Assembly (NCBI GenBank): GCA_946811695.1
Contig: OX328123.1
Coordinates: 46,021,017-46,085,016 of the forward strand
Source of the DNA: Gonocerus acuteangulatus
Lineage: Eukaryota; Arthropoda; Insecta; Hemiptera; Coreidae
Length of the DNA: 64,000 bases
Reading direction: 5' to 3'
Positions 1-12,106 of the stretch are shown in pieces. The translations under genes and the position numbers were made by a program. How positions within the stretch are numbered: the first letter of the stretch is position 1; the number at the start of each line of letters is the position of its first letter. The notes under the pieces are model-generated. The model did no database searches and was not told the DNA's origin. It worked only from the letters and a program-made list of their open reading frames with translations.

Positions 1-192
1 ACAGTTTTAGTGGAAAAATATTAATTCCAGAAACTTCGCTGAATTTAGCTCTGTGAAGGGAAATCTTTGAATAGAAAAATTTCGTGACAAGGTTTCCAAA
101 TTCATGCCTTTTTCGTGATTTTCGTCCCCTATTTTTGATTTCGTGACATTTTCGTCATTTCCGTGACTTTTCCGTGGAGTAGACACCCTGTA
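1..192 (-). repeat. Terminal fragment of a CAGGGTG-ended transposon
   Basis: Read on the minus strand, the sequence begins CAGGGTGTCTAC at about 192 and continues with repeated 'gtgac/tcacg' phrases. That opening is common at ends of arthropod and vertebrate cut-and-paste transposons. The other end lies outside the window, so the superfamily cannot be assigned. Two other unrelated CAGGGTG ends occur at about 23275 and 26198. Confidence 0.35.
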
Positions 193-582
193 GTATATAT
201 CAGGTCGACAATATTATTTTTGGTACCTAAGAGTACCCTCCTAAAAAGCCACTACGGATTGGTATAGTTATGAACAATGTTGACATAAATTTGGTCAATC
301 CGTTCTTTTTCAATAGTGGCTATGGCAGAAATACCTGATGACTTCAATGAGGCTGGTTTTCTGGTCAGTATACGGGCTTTCGCCTATTTGTATAAATTGT
401 TGAGAAAAATATGTCGTTGTTTCGTTTTTCGATAGTTAAACTAACATATTTTTTGTTAATTGCAGGGTTTGTATATGTGGCCAGAGATATGATTTCTTTA
501 AAGAACGCATTGTTTTTGTCTGCTCGTGTTGACTTGGAGAATATCTGTTGAGAGTATGAATGGTTCTCTTCTTATCCCTCTC
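193..582. other. AT-rich DNA with no recognised feature
   Basis: No coding, RNA or repeat signature was recognised between the transposon end at 192 and the MITE boundary at 583. Confidence 0.5.
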
Positions 583-801
583 CATGGGCGTCAATAGAAA
601 GTAATTTAGTGAAGGGCTGGGAATATTTGGGGGCATGGAGTGCTAATAATCTAGAACTTGGAATATTTTGCCAATTAATAACGCTATTTCATCCAATAAA
701 AATTATTTTTTCTGAACTAAGCGATCTTATTTAATTTACGAAGACAGGTATAGTTGGGATTCGGCTAGGAGAAAAACGTCAGACTTTCAAAAAGAAATCT
801 G

Positions 802-852
802 TATTTTGGACGTTTTGACTGCAACAATGGCAGCCTTCTTCAGCTAAAAAAT
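802..852 (-). ncRNA. Hammerhead-like motif in PLE-1 left arm, core mutated
   Basis: Mirror copy of the motif at 2660-2710. The core reads AAAAC instead of GAAAC: the position equivalent to G12 (816, minus strand) is A. G12 acts in hammerhead catalysis, so this copy is predicted inactive while the right-arm copy keeps the residue. Confidence 0.5.
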
Positions 853-1400
853 ATATACAACTTATAAGTAAAGAAAATGTACAACTAGTACGTAAAAGAC
901 AGGCAGAAATGAGCGGAGTATATATATCAATACAATAAATTTTAACCAATCTTATTTTTAAAAACAATGAAAATACGGTAGTTGGAAAGAAAACAGCATG
1001 TAGAAAGTGTTAGTAAAAACAGTACAAAAAAAAAATTAAACAGTAAAAACAACTCACATTTTTTATGTAGTGAAAAACAAAATCTATTTTATAAGTGAAT
1101 ACAATTTATAACAATTAATATATAGATACATACCACTAGAGAATGCCTAGGGGGGAGGGAGGAAGACCTCGAGGAACAACTTAGGTAACCATGGTTAGAA
1201 GTATGAACGACAGCAACTACACCGGTGGTCTTTATAGTTATGAAAAAGGGGTGGGGAGGCGGTAAATCGGTGAAGATGAAAGGTACAATTGCTGGGTTGT
1301 AAAAACGGGTTGTAAAGGAGGTTGTAAAAGGTGTTAAGAGCTTTGGGACACACAAGTAGAGAAATTGTCTGGAGCCTGGGAACAAAGATAAAAAAGGAGG

Positions 1401-1713
1401 TCAGGACAATTTATGGAAGACGGAGGAGTAAGCAGGGGAGATGTTTTGTTTGTCGGTTTTGTAATTAATGTTATTGGGGTTTAAGTTAATGTGGACGCAT
1501 TCGGAAATCTGTCGCTTTTTGGTGTTTCGTTCAGTGGAAAGTATTTTAGTGTCGTCAAAGTTGAAAGTGTGTTTTTTAGTTATGGCGTGTTTTGCGAGGG
1601 CGGATTTGTGGATTTATTTGTTTTTTATTGTCCGTTTGTGTTGTGTTATGCGGGAGTGAATATAATTTTTGGTTTCACCTATGTATACAGCATTACAGGA
1701 GGGGGTTTGGCAG
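1401..1713 (-). pseudogene. PLE GIY-YIG endonuclease, C-terminal fragment (left arm)
   Basis: This is the minus-strand mirror of the right-arm reading frame, ending in TGA at 1401-1403. It covers the part after the truncation point: the YIGET motif, a later conserved Arg-containing helix (HSRITQHKR), and the basic C-terminus. No start codon or RT domain is present. It is one half of the inverted dimer, so the antisense of this arm produces a long spurious reading frame on the plus strand (1491 onward). Confidence 0.7.
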
Positions 1714-1716
1714 AGA

Positions 1717-2111
1717 CTTACTTACTTACTACATTGTACACCAAACTCAAAGATCCCCTTCCCTATGACTACGCCACCCACGTTGTTTACCAAATACCCT
1801 GCCAAACCACCTCCTGTAATGCTGTATACATAGGTGAAACCAAAAATTATATTCACTCCCGCATAACACAACACAAACGGACAATAAAAAACAAAGAAAT
1901 CCACAAATCCGCCCTCGCAAAACACGCCATAACTAAAAAACACACTTTCAACTTTGACGACACTAAAATACTTTCCACTGAACGAAACACCAAAAAGCGA
2001 CAGATTTCCGAATGCGTCCACATTAACTTAAACCCCAATAACATTAATTACAAAACCGACAAACAAAACATCTCCCCTGCTTACTCCTCCGTCTTCCATA
2101 AATTGTCCTGA
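1717..2111 (+). pseudogene. PLE GIY-YIG endonuclease, C-terminal fragment (right arm)
   Basis: The translated segment contains VVYQIPC, then CNAVYIGET, HSRITQHKR, and HAITKKHTFNF. This order of a Cys-rich GIY-YIG core and a downstream His pair is characteristic of Penelope-like endonucleases. It stops at 2109-2111. The frame is open upstream to 1491, but that part is antisense of the left arm and not real protein. The reverse transcriptase that should precede the endonuclease is missing, so this is a 5'-truncated copy. Family assignment is firm; activity is not expected. Confidence 0.8.
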
Positions 2112-2659
2112 CCTCCTTTTTTATCTTTGTTCCCAGGCTCCAGACAATTTCTCTACTTGTGTGTCCCAAAGCTCTTAACACCTTTTACAACCTCCTTTAC
2201 AACCCGTTTTTACAACCCAGCAATTGTACCTTTCATCTTCACCGATTTACCGCCTCCCCACCCCTTTTTCATAACTATAAAGACCACCGGTGTAGTTGCT
2301 GTCGTTCATACTTCTAACCATGGTTACCTAAGTTGTTCCTCGAGGTCTTCCTCCCTCCCCCCTAGGCATTCTCTAGTGGTATGTATCTATATATTAATTG
2401 TTATAAATTGTATTCACTTATAAAATAGATTTTGTTTTTCACTACATAAAAAATGTGAGTTGTTTTTACTGTTTAATTTTTTTTTGTACTGTTTTTACTA
2501 ACACTTTCTACATGCGGTTTTCTTTCCAACTACCGTATTTTCATTGTTTTTAAAAATAAGATTGGTTAAAATTTATTGTATTGATATATATACTCCGCTC
2601 ATTTCTGCCTGTCTTTTACTTACTAGTTGTACATTTTCTTTACTTATAAGTTGTATATA

Positions 2660-2710
2660 TTTTTTAGCTGAAGAAGGCTGCCATTGTTGCAGTCGAAACG
2701 TCCAAAATAC
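2660..2710 (+). ncRNA. Hammerhead-ribozyme-like motif in PLE-1 right arm
   Basis: CTGAAGA (2668-2674), one unpaired A, a 6-bp stem GGCTGC/GCAGTC with one G-U pair (2676-2681 and 2689-2694), GAAAC (2695-2699), then GTC. This fits the hammerhead core with a minimal stem III (ACGU). Stem I is weak (U/A pairs with a mismatch). Penelope-like elements are known to carry minimal hammerheads in their terminal repeats, some acting as dimers. Activity is inferred, not shown. Confidence 0.6.
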
Positions 2711-2871
2711 AGATTTCTTTTTGAAAGTCTGACGTTTTTCTCCTAGCCGAATCCCAACTATACCTGTCTTCGTATCTCTACAGCGGCTAAATATCTCCAT
2801 CTACCTTATTTAATTTATTTTTAAGGTTTTTATAATACATTTTTACCGATTTCGGGCGGGGGCATATATCC

Positions 2872-4600
<1,729 letters not shown>

Positions 4601-4611
4601 AAAATACTCCC

Positions 4612-5010
4612 AGCCCACCCCAATCCTCTTGGCAGATGGCTCTTCTAATGTCATACCAGATAATCCTCCTCGACGCCTTCGCCGCCATTGGCCACGAGAC
4701 AATTTAGAACTGGTTAATTAGCCTGTCTTATAAAATAATGTAAATATTGTAAATAATTTATATAGTTTAAAAAAGAGACCAATTTTTAATTAAAATAAGA
4801 AATACCATAACTTTCATTGGGACTGGCAGTAATGTCTGCCTTCTCCCCTCATCTCATTCACTGTGTTTTATGTATATTTTGACCATATTTACTTATTGTA
4901 CATAACTGTACAGATTGTAAATTACCAATAAAGATCAATTTTTTACAAAAAAAAAAAAATAAATAAAAAAAAAAAATAAAAAAAAAAAATAAAAAAAAAA
5001 AAATAAACTG
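4612..5010 (+). other. Possible 3' end of an inserted transcript with poly(A) signal
   Basis: The segment ends with CAATAAAG near 4928 followed by a 60-bp A-rich tail (about 4948-5010). The start contains a short Arg/Pro-rich reading frame ending at TAG. This could be the tail of a retrotransposon or retrocopy. The source family was not recognised. Confidence 0.25.
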
Positions 5011-5275
5011 GGAAAATATGTGGAATGAAGTAGAAGGTAATAAACTAAAATACATAAAAACCTCAGTAGACACCTGGTTCTCCTCGTCGAGGGAAAATAG
5101 AAGAGAGGAGGTAGTCATAACAAGAATGAGGATTGGACACACAAAAATCTCACATGGATATTTGATGGGAAGAGAGCAACCTCCAAAATTCCCAAGATGT
5201 AATGAACCCTTTACAATAAAGCATTTAATATACCAATGCCACCAATTTAGAGTAGAATTGAACCAAAGATATTGA
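5011..5275 (+). pseudogene. LINE ORF2 C-terminal tail fragment
   Basis: Encodes the region that follows RNase H in I/Jockey-group LINEs: NRREEVVITRMRIGHTKIS, then GYLMGRE, then a Cys/His motif ending TIKHLIYQC, stopping at 5275. The first Cys of the usual C-C-H-C motif is replaced (PKFPRC). It begins straight after the A-rich tract and is followed by an RT-thumb segment of another copy, an order no intact LINE has, so the join is a rearrangement or nested insertion. Confidence 0.7.
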
Positions 5276-6612
5276 ATATGCCACTACATTAATACAAGAG
5301 ACAGTAGATAAACTCGAGAATTGGAGCGATACTAACGGAATCAACCTTTCCACCCTAAAAACTCAAAGTATCATTTTTACCAAAAAGAGACGGATCCCAC
5401 AAATCCAATTAACTCTCAAAAATTCCCCAATTAAACTGACTAACCAAATTAAATTTTTAGGACTCATATTTGACTCTAGACTAACCTGGGTTCCCCACTT
5501 AAAGAGTCTCGTTGATAGGTGTAAAAAATCTTTACATCTCTTAAGGATTCTATGCAATACCAAGTGGGGTGCAGACAGAAGTGTAATGCTGACACTATAC
5601 CGTGCGTATACCAGGTCCCTTCTGGACTACGGAAGTGTTGCGTACTCTTCTGCTAAGCCCAGTACACTTAAAATACTAGACCCGATACAAAATTTAGGCT
5701 TACGGATTGCAACTGGAGCTTTTAGATCAAGCCCGGCCAACAGTCTCCATGTGGAATGCGGAGAACTTCCACTGGAGTTCAGACGTATGCTAAGCTGTTT
5801 AAAATTTACATTAAAATCTGCATCTATGAACAGCGCCTGCACTCCTAGACGGCCTGACGAAGTAATGGTGCAGAAATATCAAACACAACCATCTAGGCAA
5901 CGCCCATTGCTAGTTAGATACGAATCCTACTCCCATGGCACGAATATACAAAGAACTGAACTCTACGTTAGACCCTCACCGACTTACCTACCATGGACTA
6001 TACACAACCTAAGATTTGACTTGGAACTGACAAAATGTAAAAAGAAAAACCCCTTATCTACACATACTTACAAAAACAACTTCAAAGCACATCTACAAAA
6101 AAATACAGATACGTTATTCATCTACACGGACGGATCTAAGACTTCACAAGGCACGGCCGCAGCAGCTGTCATTGATAAAAAGAAAACAACAACATCAGGA
6201 CATAAACCACATAACGTACAGAGATATGCAGAATGAAGCCAAAAAAATAGTTATAGAGAAGTGGCAGATATCCTGGCACATGCCAGTAGACAACAAACTA
6301 AGAGAAATTAAACAAACAGTCGGTAAATGGTCATCCAGCATAAGGCAGAATAGAAGAGAAGAAGTTGTCTTATGCCGCCTAAGAATAGGCCATTCACGGC
6401 TGACGCACGTACACCTCATGACGAGACAGGACAGACCGATATGTGAAGTATGTAACACCCCACTGACAATAAAACACATTTTGACTGAATGTCGGTTGAG
6501 AGAAAACTATGACTTACCGGACAAGATAACTGAACTACTCTCAGATAAAAGCCAGTATATAGACAAGATATACACTTATTTAAAAAATACAAATATATTT
6601 AACAAACTTTGA
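5276..6612 (+). pseudogene. LINE ORF2, RT thumb to C-terminus, RNase H deleted
   Basis: The frame enters in the RT thumb (IKFLGLIFDSRLTW, then CNTKWGADR, LLDYGS and RIATGAFRSSP) and reaches the first RNase H motif, IYTDGSK, near 6115-6135. It then breaks. A different frame (+1) continues from about 6190 with the post-RNase H tail, RREEVVLCRLRIGHSRL and a C-x2-C...H...C motif (CEVCNTPLTIKHILTEC), stopping at 6612. Compared with the related copy at 63005-63690, roughly 100 residues with the other RNase H acidic residues are missing. The element is I/Jockey-group, 5'-truncated and dead. The fragment at 57790-58140 belongs to the same family. Confidence 0.8.
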
Positions 6613-7491
6613 CAATACGTCACATAATAAGATCCTCTATTTACGTATCTGTCTAACATTATTTATACAGGTAATCTGAAAAGCAGATATATCTACCTTT
6701 GAGAATAACATTACACCAATCTATTTCAAGCATTAACTAAATCTGAACATAAACAGTACAGACACAAACTAAACTGTTTGCTATGAACAAATTGCAGCAT
6801 TAAATACATATTAATAGGTAAATTACTGTGTAGCGAAAAACAACAATAATAACAAGCAATGTAGTAAAAATGTGCAATATAAGTATATAGATAATGAAAA
6901 GGAATAATGTAATAATATAAGTATATAGATAATGATAAGTATAATGTATCGATAATGATAAGTATAATGTATAGATAATGATAAGTATAATGTATGTATA
7001 ATATAATGATAAAGAATATAATATAATGATATACAATAATAATGTGTAATATAAGTATATATGTAATAATAATAATGTGTAATATAAGTATATATATAAT
7101 AATAAGGAATAATGTAATAATAAGAATATTAATGAATAAAATAATTATATAGATATATTAATGAACGCTATAAGTCTATAGATAATAATAATGTATAATG
7201 TATATATAATGTAAATATAAACAATTAATATAGATATAGTGCAATAATATAAGCATATGTATATATGTGTTTGTATGTGTATGAATTCTGTAATCATGTA
7301 ATCATCATTTATTGTCAAATCATCATATCTCCATTTATTGTTAAAACATCATTTATTGTAATCATTGTTATCATCATTTATGTAATCAACATTTATTGTG
7401 TAACTAATTTTGTAATCATGTAATCATCATTCATTGTCATAGAGTATATCGCTAAAAACTGCGAAACTTTTAATAAATAAAAAAAAAAAAA
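6613..7491 (+). mobile_element. 3' UTR of the truncated LINE, AT-rich minisatellite, poly(A)
   Basis: Follows the LINE stop codon. It holds irregular repeats of 'ataatgataagtataatgta' (about 6880-7250) and of 'tcatgtaatcatcattta' (about 7290-7430), then AATAAA and about 13 A at 7472-7491, taken as the element's 3' end. A similar AT-rich tract follows the related fragment at 58140-58600. Confidence 0.55.
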
Positions 7492-7902
7492 ATATGCTGG
7501 ATAAAATTATAATTTTTCTGAAAAAAAGTTGAATTATTCAACAAAATATAAGAAATAAATAAATAATACCTAAAAAGAAATAAATGCGTGTGTGTGTGCG
7601 TATATCTAAAGAAATTCATGTAAATAGAAGATGTTTCTATACTAGCAAAAAAAATATACATATATAAAGTAAATAAATAAAATAATAATTACTGTAAACC
7701 ATAAGTATATGTTTTCCGAGAAAAAACAAACACGAGAGTGAGTGTGACATGAATGAGATCGGGCAATGATGCTCTGGTAACTATTTGCCCTAAAGCCCAA
7801 TCCAACCAACCAACCATTCTATTGCAAATCATTTTTTTTTTTTTAAGTGAGAAATAGTAGAAGGCTGATACAATAATTACGAGTGATTTTTATTTTAATG
7901 AG
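7492..7902. other. No recognised feature
   Basis: AT-rich sequence with short simple repeats; nothing else supported. Confidence 0.4.
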
Positions 7903-7915
7903 AAAAACATGTGTG

Positions 7916-8104
7916 GGGGTCTCCCGTAGTCTAGTGGCTAGCGCGCTGGATTCATAAGCGGGAGATGGTGGGTTCGATTCCCACCTCCGGCAGGAATTTT
8001 CTCATCTCAAGGCTCGCTGGGAAAATTCCTCGCTGCACCCTGGATGTCGGCGCTAATGACCTAGAAGTAGATGCGCCGTAAAAAAAAAAAAAAAAAAAAA
8101 AAAA
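7916..8104 (+). mobile_element. tRNA-derived SINE (family A), full length
   Basis: The head (about 7917-7990) is tRNA-like, with an A-box-like TAGTCTAGTGGC and a B box GGTTCGATTCC (7971-7981). The body includes 'ggcaggaattttctcatct'. The tail is a hairpin, GGCGC (8049-8053) with GCGCC (8073-8077), then GTA and about 24 A. Imperfect flanking duplications ('aaaaacatgtgtg' / 'aaaaacatttgtgt') support retrotransposition. RNA polymerase III transcription is inferred from the boxes. Its tail hairpin matches that of the LINE at 42852-48969. Confidence 0.88.
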
Positions 8105-9610
8105 CATTTGTGTACCTTATAGGCAGCTTCGAACTCAATTCTAATTTTTTGAAGGCCAAATAACTTCTAGATTTTTTCATTATCCTCTGCGAATTGAATT
8201 TTAAAATCACAAATAAGCGGAATGTTAAGATCATAAATTATTCGTCGATGCAAAGCGGGATATACAACTTAGTGATGAAACTGTCAATCTCCAAGGAATA
8301 ATACTGGTGGAAATAACAATATACCAAACTGCAATAAGTTAACCATTAAAGCTTTGTAGAAAATAATTTAACAGAAGAATCGATGAACAGATCTATGCAG
8401 GTGTTTAAAAATAAATAATTTGTTAGTTCAGGTTATCGTATTTTATTAACGAGTGATATACGTTTCTATAGATTTATTAGTTCCTTTACAATACATTTTA
8501 ATTCTTTGTATTTTTTTTTGGGGGGGGGGGGGGGTTATTGACATTTAATATAAAAAAAATTAAAACAACTGAACTGATTCAGTTGATTTTCTCAGTTTGA
8601 AAATCTTATAGAGTAGCAAAATTTAAAGTAGTGCCTATATCTGCTCAACAGAGGACCAGTGTGCTATTCGCGAAAGATACGACGCATAATGGTTATCATT
8701 AAATATTTTTTTATAAATTGACCAAGAAAATGTAGAACATACGACTTAGACCAATGTAAAAACAAAGAGCAATATAAATTATTATTTATCTTCCTTGTTG
8801 ACGGATGATAGAAACAAAATTGATGAACCTTATAGATTGAATACCTGAATGTGCACAAGGGATGAGATTCGGATGTTCCATTCGGATGTGTTAAAAGTTC
8901 ATTCATTCGGCCATATTCCCTCCCTACCTGGCTGTACACTGTTTCAATGTAGCTGTTTATGTATCAATCAAAACAACAGAATGAAAGTTGAATCAAATTG
9001 AAAACTAATTTAAACTTCGTTTGAAAACGCTTTTCATAACATTTTGAAATAACGAACTAAATGACAATAATCATTGAACAATATATGTTTCAATGTTTAA
9101 TGAATGTATCTATGTTACGGCGCTAGTCTGATAATTTTCAGAATAGCATTGTCCGCTTATAATCAATTTGTGCACGTGGAATCATGCATCCTTTTTATTA
9201 GTTCCTAAAACTGAGATACTATGGATATTTTGTATAATTTGACTTAAAGGCCAAGGGCTAAACCTCCAAAACAAAATATCCGAATCAGTTTGTTTAATGT
9301 TGTCTATATATTTCACGCCCTATCTGGCTCCTCATAAGAATTTAATAACCCAAAAAATCCAAACACAAATAATTTGTCAAGAGGTAGTTATGAGAGTAAG
9401 CAATGCCGTTTCCACGGGGCAAAATATCTTTTTCTTCTAGTTATTGAACTTCTGCCTCTACTAAGTGAGCCTTAATCAATGATTTGTAAGAAATGTTGTT
9501 TTTTGGAGACAATAAAAATCAGTTATATATTTTATTTTCTTGAATATCGTATTTATATTTTGTGGAATAGAAATGAAGGGGTGAGATAACAGAAGGTCAG
9601 CTATAATATT
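8105..9610. other. Long stretch with no recognised feature
   Basis: AT-rich with one G-run (8519-8533). Short open frames lack motifs. No RNA gene or repeat was recognised. Confidence 0.4.
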
Positions 9611-10219
9611 AAAAAGTCCGACTCGCAGGAACTGCATCATCTTAGCGCGGTTCCGTTCTTATCCCTAGTCTTATTTGGAAAGAATAAAATAGACACAGTT
9701 ATTATTTTGGTTTATGATCTTACCTGTATGGGTCCACCAACCCCAGAAAGGCCCCCGCAGTTGAATATAGTCAAGGTCTTCGAATCTCTCTCTTATTTTT
9801 ATTTATTTATTTTTTTTTTTTATCTTCATAGTATCCCTATGAAAAGTGCATTTATTGTGAACACATGTACCATTGCCTTATTTGGCATACTACATGCAGT
9901 GATTATGTTTTCGATACATATATTATATTGAGGTATAAATTTCGATAAGAGAATTATACAGAACTAATTTAATTAATGTGAGTTTAAACGTACAATTATT
10001 TTTTTTTAACTTATTTACAATAATATTCTAATAAGTGAGTAATTGTGATAATAATAAACTATAATTAAATAATATTAAAATAAAATTCTATTTCAAGCGA
10101 TGCTGCGGTTTCTCTCGAGTCGGAAGGATATGAAAGTGCAGATATATTGAGATACACTCATTATTGTTTAAATCAAAACATAAATTCTAAAATTGGAATT
10201 AGAAAGAATAATAAAATTA

Positions 10220-10326
10220 GAAAGAATTTTCAAAATTTACCAAAAGTATAGACATGGATGTCGTAAAATAAAATTATTTTTCGACATCCATGTCTATACT
10301 TTTGGTAAATTTTGAAAATTCTTTCT
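10220..10326. repeat. Inverted repeat at the 3' end of a LINE fragment
   Basis: Arms of about 44 bp (10220-10263 and 10282-10326) are perfect inverted copies around an 18-bp AT-rich spacer. The right arm contains the last codons of the LINE reading frame, so the left arm is an inverted duplicate of that 3' coding end. Confidence 0.9.
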
Positions 10327-11060
10327 TATATTTATCAAATAGAATATTTGGTTGTTCATGCCAATTGCCACTTTTTAATATTATAGATTTTATTAATTGT
10401 AATCTGTTTTTGTCGAGTAGGTTACATGAATATAAGATGTGGGTAAAAGTTTGTGTAGTCCGTCCATCACATTTACACTTATTGTCATTCTTTATCTTAA
10501 ATCTTGTCAAATATTGTCCAGTCGGTCCATGTTCTGTAAGGAATTGTGTGAATTTATGGTGTGAGCTTTTGATGGAGTTGTGGTTGGTGTTAGTAATGTG
10601 AGGGATATATTTTTGTAGGCTGTAGGATTTATTTGGGTCAGTCCAGTCTTTGTCCCATTTTTCTACTGTCATAGATCCTTATTAATATACGATAGAGGCA
10701 CAAGGGTGAATACCGGTTCCAGCGATGGATCTTGAGCTACTTCTTTGGCTCTTATATCGGCTAATTCATTCACTTTATTTCCGGAATGTGCTTTAACCTA
10801 TTCTATGTGTATTCTCATATTTCTGTCAATCAAGTCCAGTATATTTTGTCTAATTTGTTCTGTACCATAAGTGTGTCATGTATGTAAGGATTTCGAATAG
10901 AATGGATAAGGTTTGCGTTGTCTGTATATACAGCAATACTTTTGTGTACGTTATAAGGTGAATGTTTAATGTATTCTATCGCTTTAAGAACTGCAACCTT
11001 TTCTGCCTGATTATTTGAGCATCTCGTGTCAAGTTTATATTTAAACTCCAAGATTTGTCC
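10274..11060 (-). pseudogene. R1/LOA-type LINE ORF2, RNase H and C-terminus
   Basis: Minus-strand segments give an RNase H with RCSNNQAEKVAVLKAIEY (the acidic residue within QAE), then AVYTDNANLIHSI, then HSGNKVNELAD. After an in-frame break near 10680 comes the C-terminal FLTEHGPTGQYLTRF with a Cys/His motif ending HILYSC. This Gly-Pro-x-Gly-x-Tyr phrase is typical of R1/LOA-clade ORF2 tails. The EN and RT parts are absent. It is a 5'-truncated fossil nested in HINE-like copy E1. Confidence 0.7.
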
Positions 11061-11099
11061 GCATGTAGACTCTACTATTAATACTGAAGAAAGTTTTAG

Positions 11100-11372
11100 T
11101 AAGGCGATGTCAATCGGAGAAATAAGTGCTTAAAACTTTAAAGTAATTGATTTCGTTTATTCGAACGGTTCTTTTTGTCTATGGAAAGCTATATTTCTAA
11201 CAATAAATTGTTTTTCTTATTTTACTTAACCTGTTTTATTGTCACATACATTATCCAACTATAAGCAATTAAAAAATAACAAGGAATAAAAACAGAGAAA
11301 AAGAACCGTTCGAATAAACGAAATCAATTACTTTAAAGTTTTAAGCACTTATTTCTCCGATTGACTTCGGCT
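11100..11372. repeat. Inverted pair of the HINE-like 'monomer' sequence
   Basis: About 75 bp containing 'caatcggagaaataagtgct' occurs on one strand at 11106-11182 and inverted at 11290-11370. It marks the junction between the nested insertion and the resumed E1 body. Confidence 0.75.
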
Positions 11373-11936
11373 GATTACAACTTTCTTTAGAACCATTTTT
11401 GTAGAGAATTTAGTAAGCGTTCGAATGGGTTACCGGAAGGTTACTTCCGCTTAGCGAAATTCTCAACCGTTTTCGAGATATTAAGGAAAGTACACAAAGT
11501 TACCAAAACTTTTCATGTCTATGTTAATATAATATTTTATTCTAACCCTTCCTTAACTCTAAACGTAACCAAAATTTCAACATATTAGTTTTGATGAAAT
11601 TCAATCATGCAGAAAATGTTTCAATTGAATCCCGTGATTCTAAGTAACCAAAACAAAAACGTTATTCAACAAATATTTTTCCAATTTTCTCAAAAACGGT
11701 TAAAGCTAACGCCTTAAAAATGGTTTCATTCGTTTTCGTAGCCCAAGAAGCGAGTACTTACAAGCATATGATGTAAGTGTAAATATTTTTTTTTGCGCAA
11801 ATTTCGCTCCAAAACCCATGTTCCGGTGGGCGGATTCTGCTGGTTAACGACCTTGACCTTTCAAATTCGACGAAAGATTTTTATACCAAATTTCATAAAA
11901 ATCGGATCATTATTGAGGCCAGGAAAGCGCGAACAG

Positions 11937-11938
<2 letters not shown>

Positions 11939-11981
<43 letters not shown>
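11939..11981. repeat. (AT)n microsatellite inside E1
   Basis: Uninterrupted AT repeat. It lies between the conserved phrase ending 'gcgaacagacaaat' and 'aaatttga' as in the other family members, so it is part of the element's architecture. Confidence 0.95.
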
Positions 11982-11986
<5 letters not shown>

Positions 11987-12106
11987 TGAACCACCGTTAT
12001 TTTCGTTCTCTAGGGGTTCTGGAACATAAAATTTTCCGGATTGTTTCATGAGGTCAACCTTACAAGCGGGGTTCCTCCATATGAAGGGAGAGAGGAACCG
12101 CGCTAA

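Larger units (their letters stand above)
739..2804. mobile_element. Penelope-like element, head-to-head inverted dimer (PLE-1)
   Basis: Two arms are near-identical inverted copies: 739-1713 read on the minus strand and 1799-2774 read on the plus strand, mirror sum 3511-3512. Both encode the C-terminal GIY-YIG endonuclease region and then a 3' terminal region with a hammerhead-like motif. The right copy extends about 85 bp further upstream, and this forms the spacer. A 13-bp duplication (CTTATTTAATTTA at 726-738 and 2805-2817) flanks the pair as a whole, so both arms went in as one insertion. Both copies lack the reverse-transcriptase core, so the pair is not autonomous. Confidence 0.85.
583..2871 (+). 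mobile_element. MITE-A copy 1, split by a Penelope-like insertion
   Basis: The left part (583-738) begins CATGGGCG and the right part (2805 to about 2871) resumes the same element. Both align in order with the intact copy at 41658-41923, for example around 'gatcttatttaattta' and the following 'tttttaagg'. The PLE dimer at 739-2804 interrupts it and duplicated 13 bp of it. The right terminus is degraded, so no TSD of the MITE itself is clear here. Confidence 0.7.
9611..12106 (+). mobile_element. HINE-like (Helitron/Helentron-type) element, copy E1, interrupted
   Basis: Starts AAAAAGTCCGACTCGC with TTAGCGCGGTTCC about 35 bp in, and ends in a GC-rich hairpin followed by GGAACCGCGCTAA at 12106. 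These two ends are inverted complements of each other. The body has the family's 'cgaaatcaattacttt' monomer and an (AT)n tract (11941-11981). About 1.4 kb is inserted at 9791-11185, including an R1-type LINE fragment. Classification rests on the CTAA end with adjacent hairpin, subterminal inverted repeats and internal microsatellite, as in Drosophila DINE-1/HINE elements. No Rep/helicase is present. Confidence 0.55.

Noticed and set aside
1491..1716. N-terminal half of a 206-codon frame joined to the GIY-YIG fragment
   Set aside because: It is antisense of the inverted left PLE arm, so the apparent fusion is a palindrome artefact.
4858..5142. Minus-strand Phe-rich membrane-like frame
   Set aside because: It is produced by the A-rich tract read in reverse.
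7917..7990. A functional tRNA gene
   Set aside because: It is fused to a SINE body, hairpin tail and poly(A) and is flanked by TSD-like repeats; it is a SINE head.
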